From NCBI GenBank assembly GCA_015655035.1, contig JAATFS010000405.1, positions 1 to 7,247 of the forward strand: 7,247 bases of DNA, read 5' to 3'. Of the stretch, positions 6,112 to 7,247 are shown piece by piece. The stretch's first letter is position 1. Each line of letters opens with the position of its first letter. Source of the DNA: Lysobacterales bacterium. Its GTDB lineage: Bacteria > Pseudomonadota > Gammaproteobacteria > Xanthomonadales > Xanthomonadaceae. The notes beneath the pieces are model-generated. The model worked only from the letters and a program-made list of their open reading frames with translations, was not told the origin of the DNA and did not search any database. The translations under genes and the position numbers were made by a program.

Positions 6112-6738
6112 TTACTTCGAATACAACTCGACGATCAGCGCTTCGTTGATGTCCGAAGGCAGGTCAGCGCGATCCGGCACGGCCTTGAACACGCCGGTGA
6201 ACTTGCCCGAATCAACCTCGACCCACGACGGGCTCAGATCATGCTGCGCAGCCACAACCAAAGCTTCCTGCACGCGGAGCTGCTTCTGCGCCTTCTCCGA
6301 CAACGCGATCGCGTCGCCGGCCTTGACCTGATACGACGCCAGGTTCACCGACTTGCCGTTGACCAGCACGCCACGGTGCGAGACCAGCTGACGCGCAGCC
6401 GGACGGGTCACGGCGAAGCCCATGCGATAGACGACGTTGTCCAGACGGGTTTCGAGCAGCTGCAGCAGGTTCTCGCCGGTGTTGCCCTTCTTGGTCGAGG
6501 CCTTCTTGTAGTAGTTGCGGAACTGACGTTCCAGCAGGCCGTAGATACGCTTGACCTTCTGCTTTTCACGCAGCTGGGTAGCGTAGTCGGACAACTTGCC
6601 CTTGCGAGCAGCACCGTGCTGGCCGGGCTTCTGCTCCAGCTTGCACTTGGAGTCCAGCGCACGCGCCGGGCTCTTGAGGGAAAGGTCGGCGCCTTCGCGG
6701 CGCGCGAGCTTACAGGTAGGACCGATATAACGAGCCAT
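6112..6738 (-). CDS. rpsD: 30S ribosomal protein S4
   Basis: S4 is a primary 16S rRNA binder that starts assembly of the 30S body; in E. coli it also represses translation of its own operon through a pseudoknot in the rpsM leader, which lies outside this window. The 208-residue protein begins MARYIGPTCKLARREG and includes EQKPGQHG, LREKQKVKRIYGLLERQFRNYY and KGNTGENLLQLLETRLDNVVYRMGF. The S4 RNA-binding domain (about 98-158) contains ARQLVSHRGVLVNGKSVNLASYQV, and the C-terminus is the conserved INEALIVELYSK. It has two cysteines in the N-terminal region (Cys9, Cys32), not the four of the zinc-binding form. ATG 6738 follows GGGAG by 9 nt. That site lies right next to the rpsK stop (6756-6754), which suggests tight coupling of the two genes. 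Confidence 0.99.
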   Translation of the reverse strand: MARYIGPTCKLARREGADLSLKSPARALDSKCKLEQKPGQHGAARKGKLSDYATQLREKQKVKRIYGLLERQFRNYYKKASTKKGNTGENLLQLLETRLDNVVYRMGFAVTRPAARQLVSHRGVLVNGKSVNLASYQVKAGDAIALSEKAQKQLRVQEALVVAAQHDLSPSWVEVDSGKFTGVFKAVPDRADLPSDINEALIVELYSK

Positions 6739-6753
6739 TTCTTATCGCTCCCT

Positions 6754-7146
6754 TTAGACGCGACGCTTCTTCGGCGGACGGCACCCGTTGTGCGGGATTG
6801 GCGTCACGTCGATGATGTTGGTGATCTTGTAGCCGACGTTGTTGAGCGAACGTACGGCCGACTCACGGCCCGGACCCGGACCCTTGATGCGGACTTCCAG
6901 CGACTTCAGGCCGTAGTCCAGCGCTGCACGGCCTGCTTTTTCGGCAGCGACCTGTGCGGCAAACGGCGTGGACTTGCGCGAACCGCGGAAGCCTGCACCG
7001 CCCGACGTGGCCCACGAGAGCGCGTTGCCCTGGCGGTCGGTGATGGTGACGATGGTGTTGTTGAAAGAAGCCTGGACGTGGGCGATGCCGTCGGTGACGA
7101 CGCGCTTGATCTTCTTCTTGGTCTTTGCGGCTGCGGGCTTGTTCAT
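6754..7146 (-). CDS. rpsK: 30S ribosomal protein S11
   Basis: S11 sits on the 30S platform near the mRNA exit and the E site. The 130-residue protein has a lysine-rich N-terminus (AKTKKKIKR) and then the family hallmarks ASFNNTIVTITDRQGNALSWATSGG, GFRGSRKSTPFAAQ, EVRIKGPGPGRESAVRSL and the invariant tail DVTPIPHNGCRPPKKRRV. Asn120-Gly121 corresponds to the Asn-Gly pair converted to isoaspartate in E. coli S11. Residue 25 is Gln where E. coli has His (AHVQASFNN against AHIHASFNN), a tolerated difference seen in this region in other bacteria. ATG 7146 lies only 3 nt after the rpsM stop, so its ribosome-binding region is inside rpsM (weak match only) and translation is probably coupled. Confidence 0.99.
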   Translation of the reverse strand: MNKPAAAKTKKKIKRVVTDGIAHVQASFNNTIVTITDRQGNALSWATSGGAGFRGSRKSTPFAAQVAAEKAGRAALDYGLKSLEVRIKGPGPGRESAVRSLNNVGYKITNIIDVTPIPHNGCRPPKKRRV

Positions 7147-7149
7147 GGG

Positions 7150-7247
7150 TTACTTCTTGATCGCCTTGCGCGGGCCCTTGCGGGTGCGAGCGTTAGTGCG
7201 CGTGCGCTGGCCGCGCAGCGGGAGGCCGCGGCGATGACGCAGGCCGC
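7150..7247 (-). CDS. rpsM: 30S ribosomal protein S13, C-terminal end (5' part outside window)
   Basis: The last 31 codons are present, ending in TAA 7152-7150. They read GLRHRRGLPLRGQRTRTNAR followed by TRKGPRKAIKK, the highly basic C-terminal tail of S13, which reaches toward the P-site tRNA and contacts the 50S subunit through the intersubunit bridges. Its position immediately before rpsK is the standard alpha operon order. The start, and any S4-binding autoregulatory leader, lie beyond the right edge. Confidence 0.97.
   Translation of the reverse strand, partial: GLRHRRGLPLRGQRTRTNARTRKGPRKAIKK

Noticed and set aside
4931..6331. A 466-codon open frame on the plus strand, antisense to rpoA and part of rpsD
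   Set aside because: It mirrors the codon bias of rpoA on the other strand, has no recognisable domain, and overlaps an unquestionable essential gene.

Overview
The window reads as a chromosomal core-gene segment from a high-GC gammaproteobacterium, most likely Xanthomonadaceae and probably Xanthomonas or a close relative. This rests on the protein sequences of DsbB, S11, S4 and RpoA, on the class II (plant-type) DAHP synthase, and on strong G/C preference at third codon positions. The genus is inferred from memory of related proteins, not from a search.

Layout. The plus strand holds the last 153 codons of the translational GTPase TypA/BipA (1-462), then a small DUF2127 membrane protein (487-972) in the same reading frame, 24 nt after the typA stop. 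All other genes lie on the minus strand and converge on this pair. Read in their own direction from the right edge they are: the 3' end of rpsM (S13), rpsK (S11), rpsD (S4), rpoA (RNA polymerase alpha) and rplQ (L17), which is the classic alpha operon order. That operon closes at a clear rho-independent terminator (4431-4456). A sigma70-like promoter then starts dsbB, which has its own intrinsic terminator (3763-3782). A class II DAHP synthase (first step of the shikimate pathway) and an MscS-family mechanosensitive channel follow.

How the genes work together. The alpha operon supplies three 30S proteins, one 50S protein and the polymerase alpha subunit. TypA is also a ribosome-associated factor, but it is on the opposite strand and not part of that operon. 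DsbB (disulfide-bond regeneration in the inner membrane), DAHP synthase and the channel look like independent housekeeping functions. The last two may share a transcript, since 79 nt separate them and no terminator is visible between them.

No mobile elements, tRNAs, CRISPR arrays or defence genes are visible, and I do not see an undescribed multi-gene system. The least explained signals are two perfect inverted repeats that bracket rpoA: a 10-bp stem abutting the rpoA ribosome-binding site, and a 15-bp stem 7 nt after the rpoA stop in an unusually long (194 nt) rpoA-rplQ spacer. Neither is followed by a U-tract. Minor oddities are Met at a usually Glu position in the DAHP synthase active-site region, a TTG start with a strong Shine-Dalgarno on the channel gene, and a dsbB start without a recognisable Shine-Dalgarno. 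No stretch over 300 bases lacks a gene.
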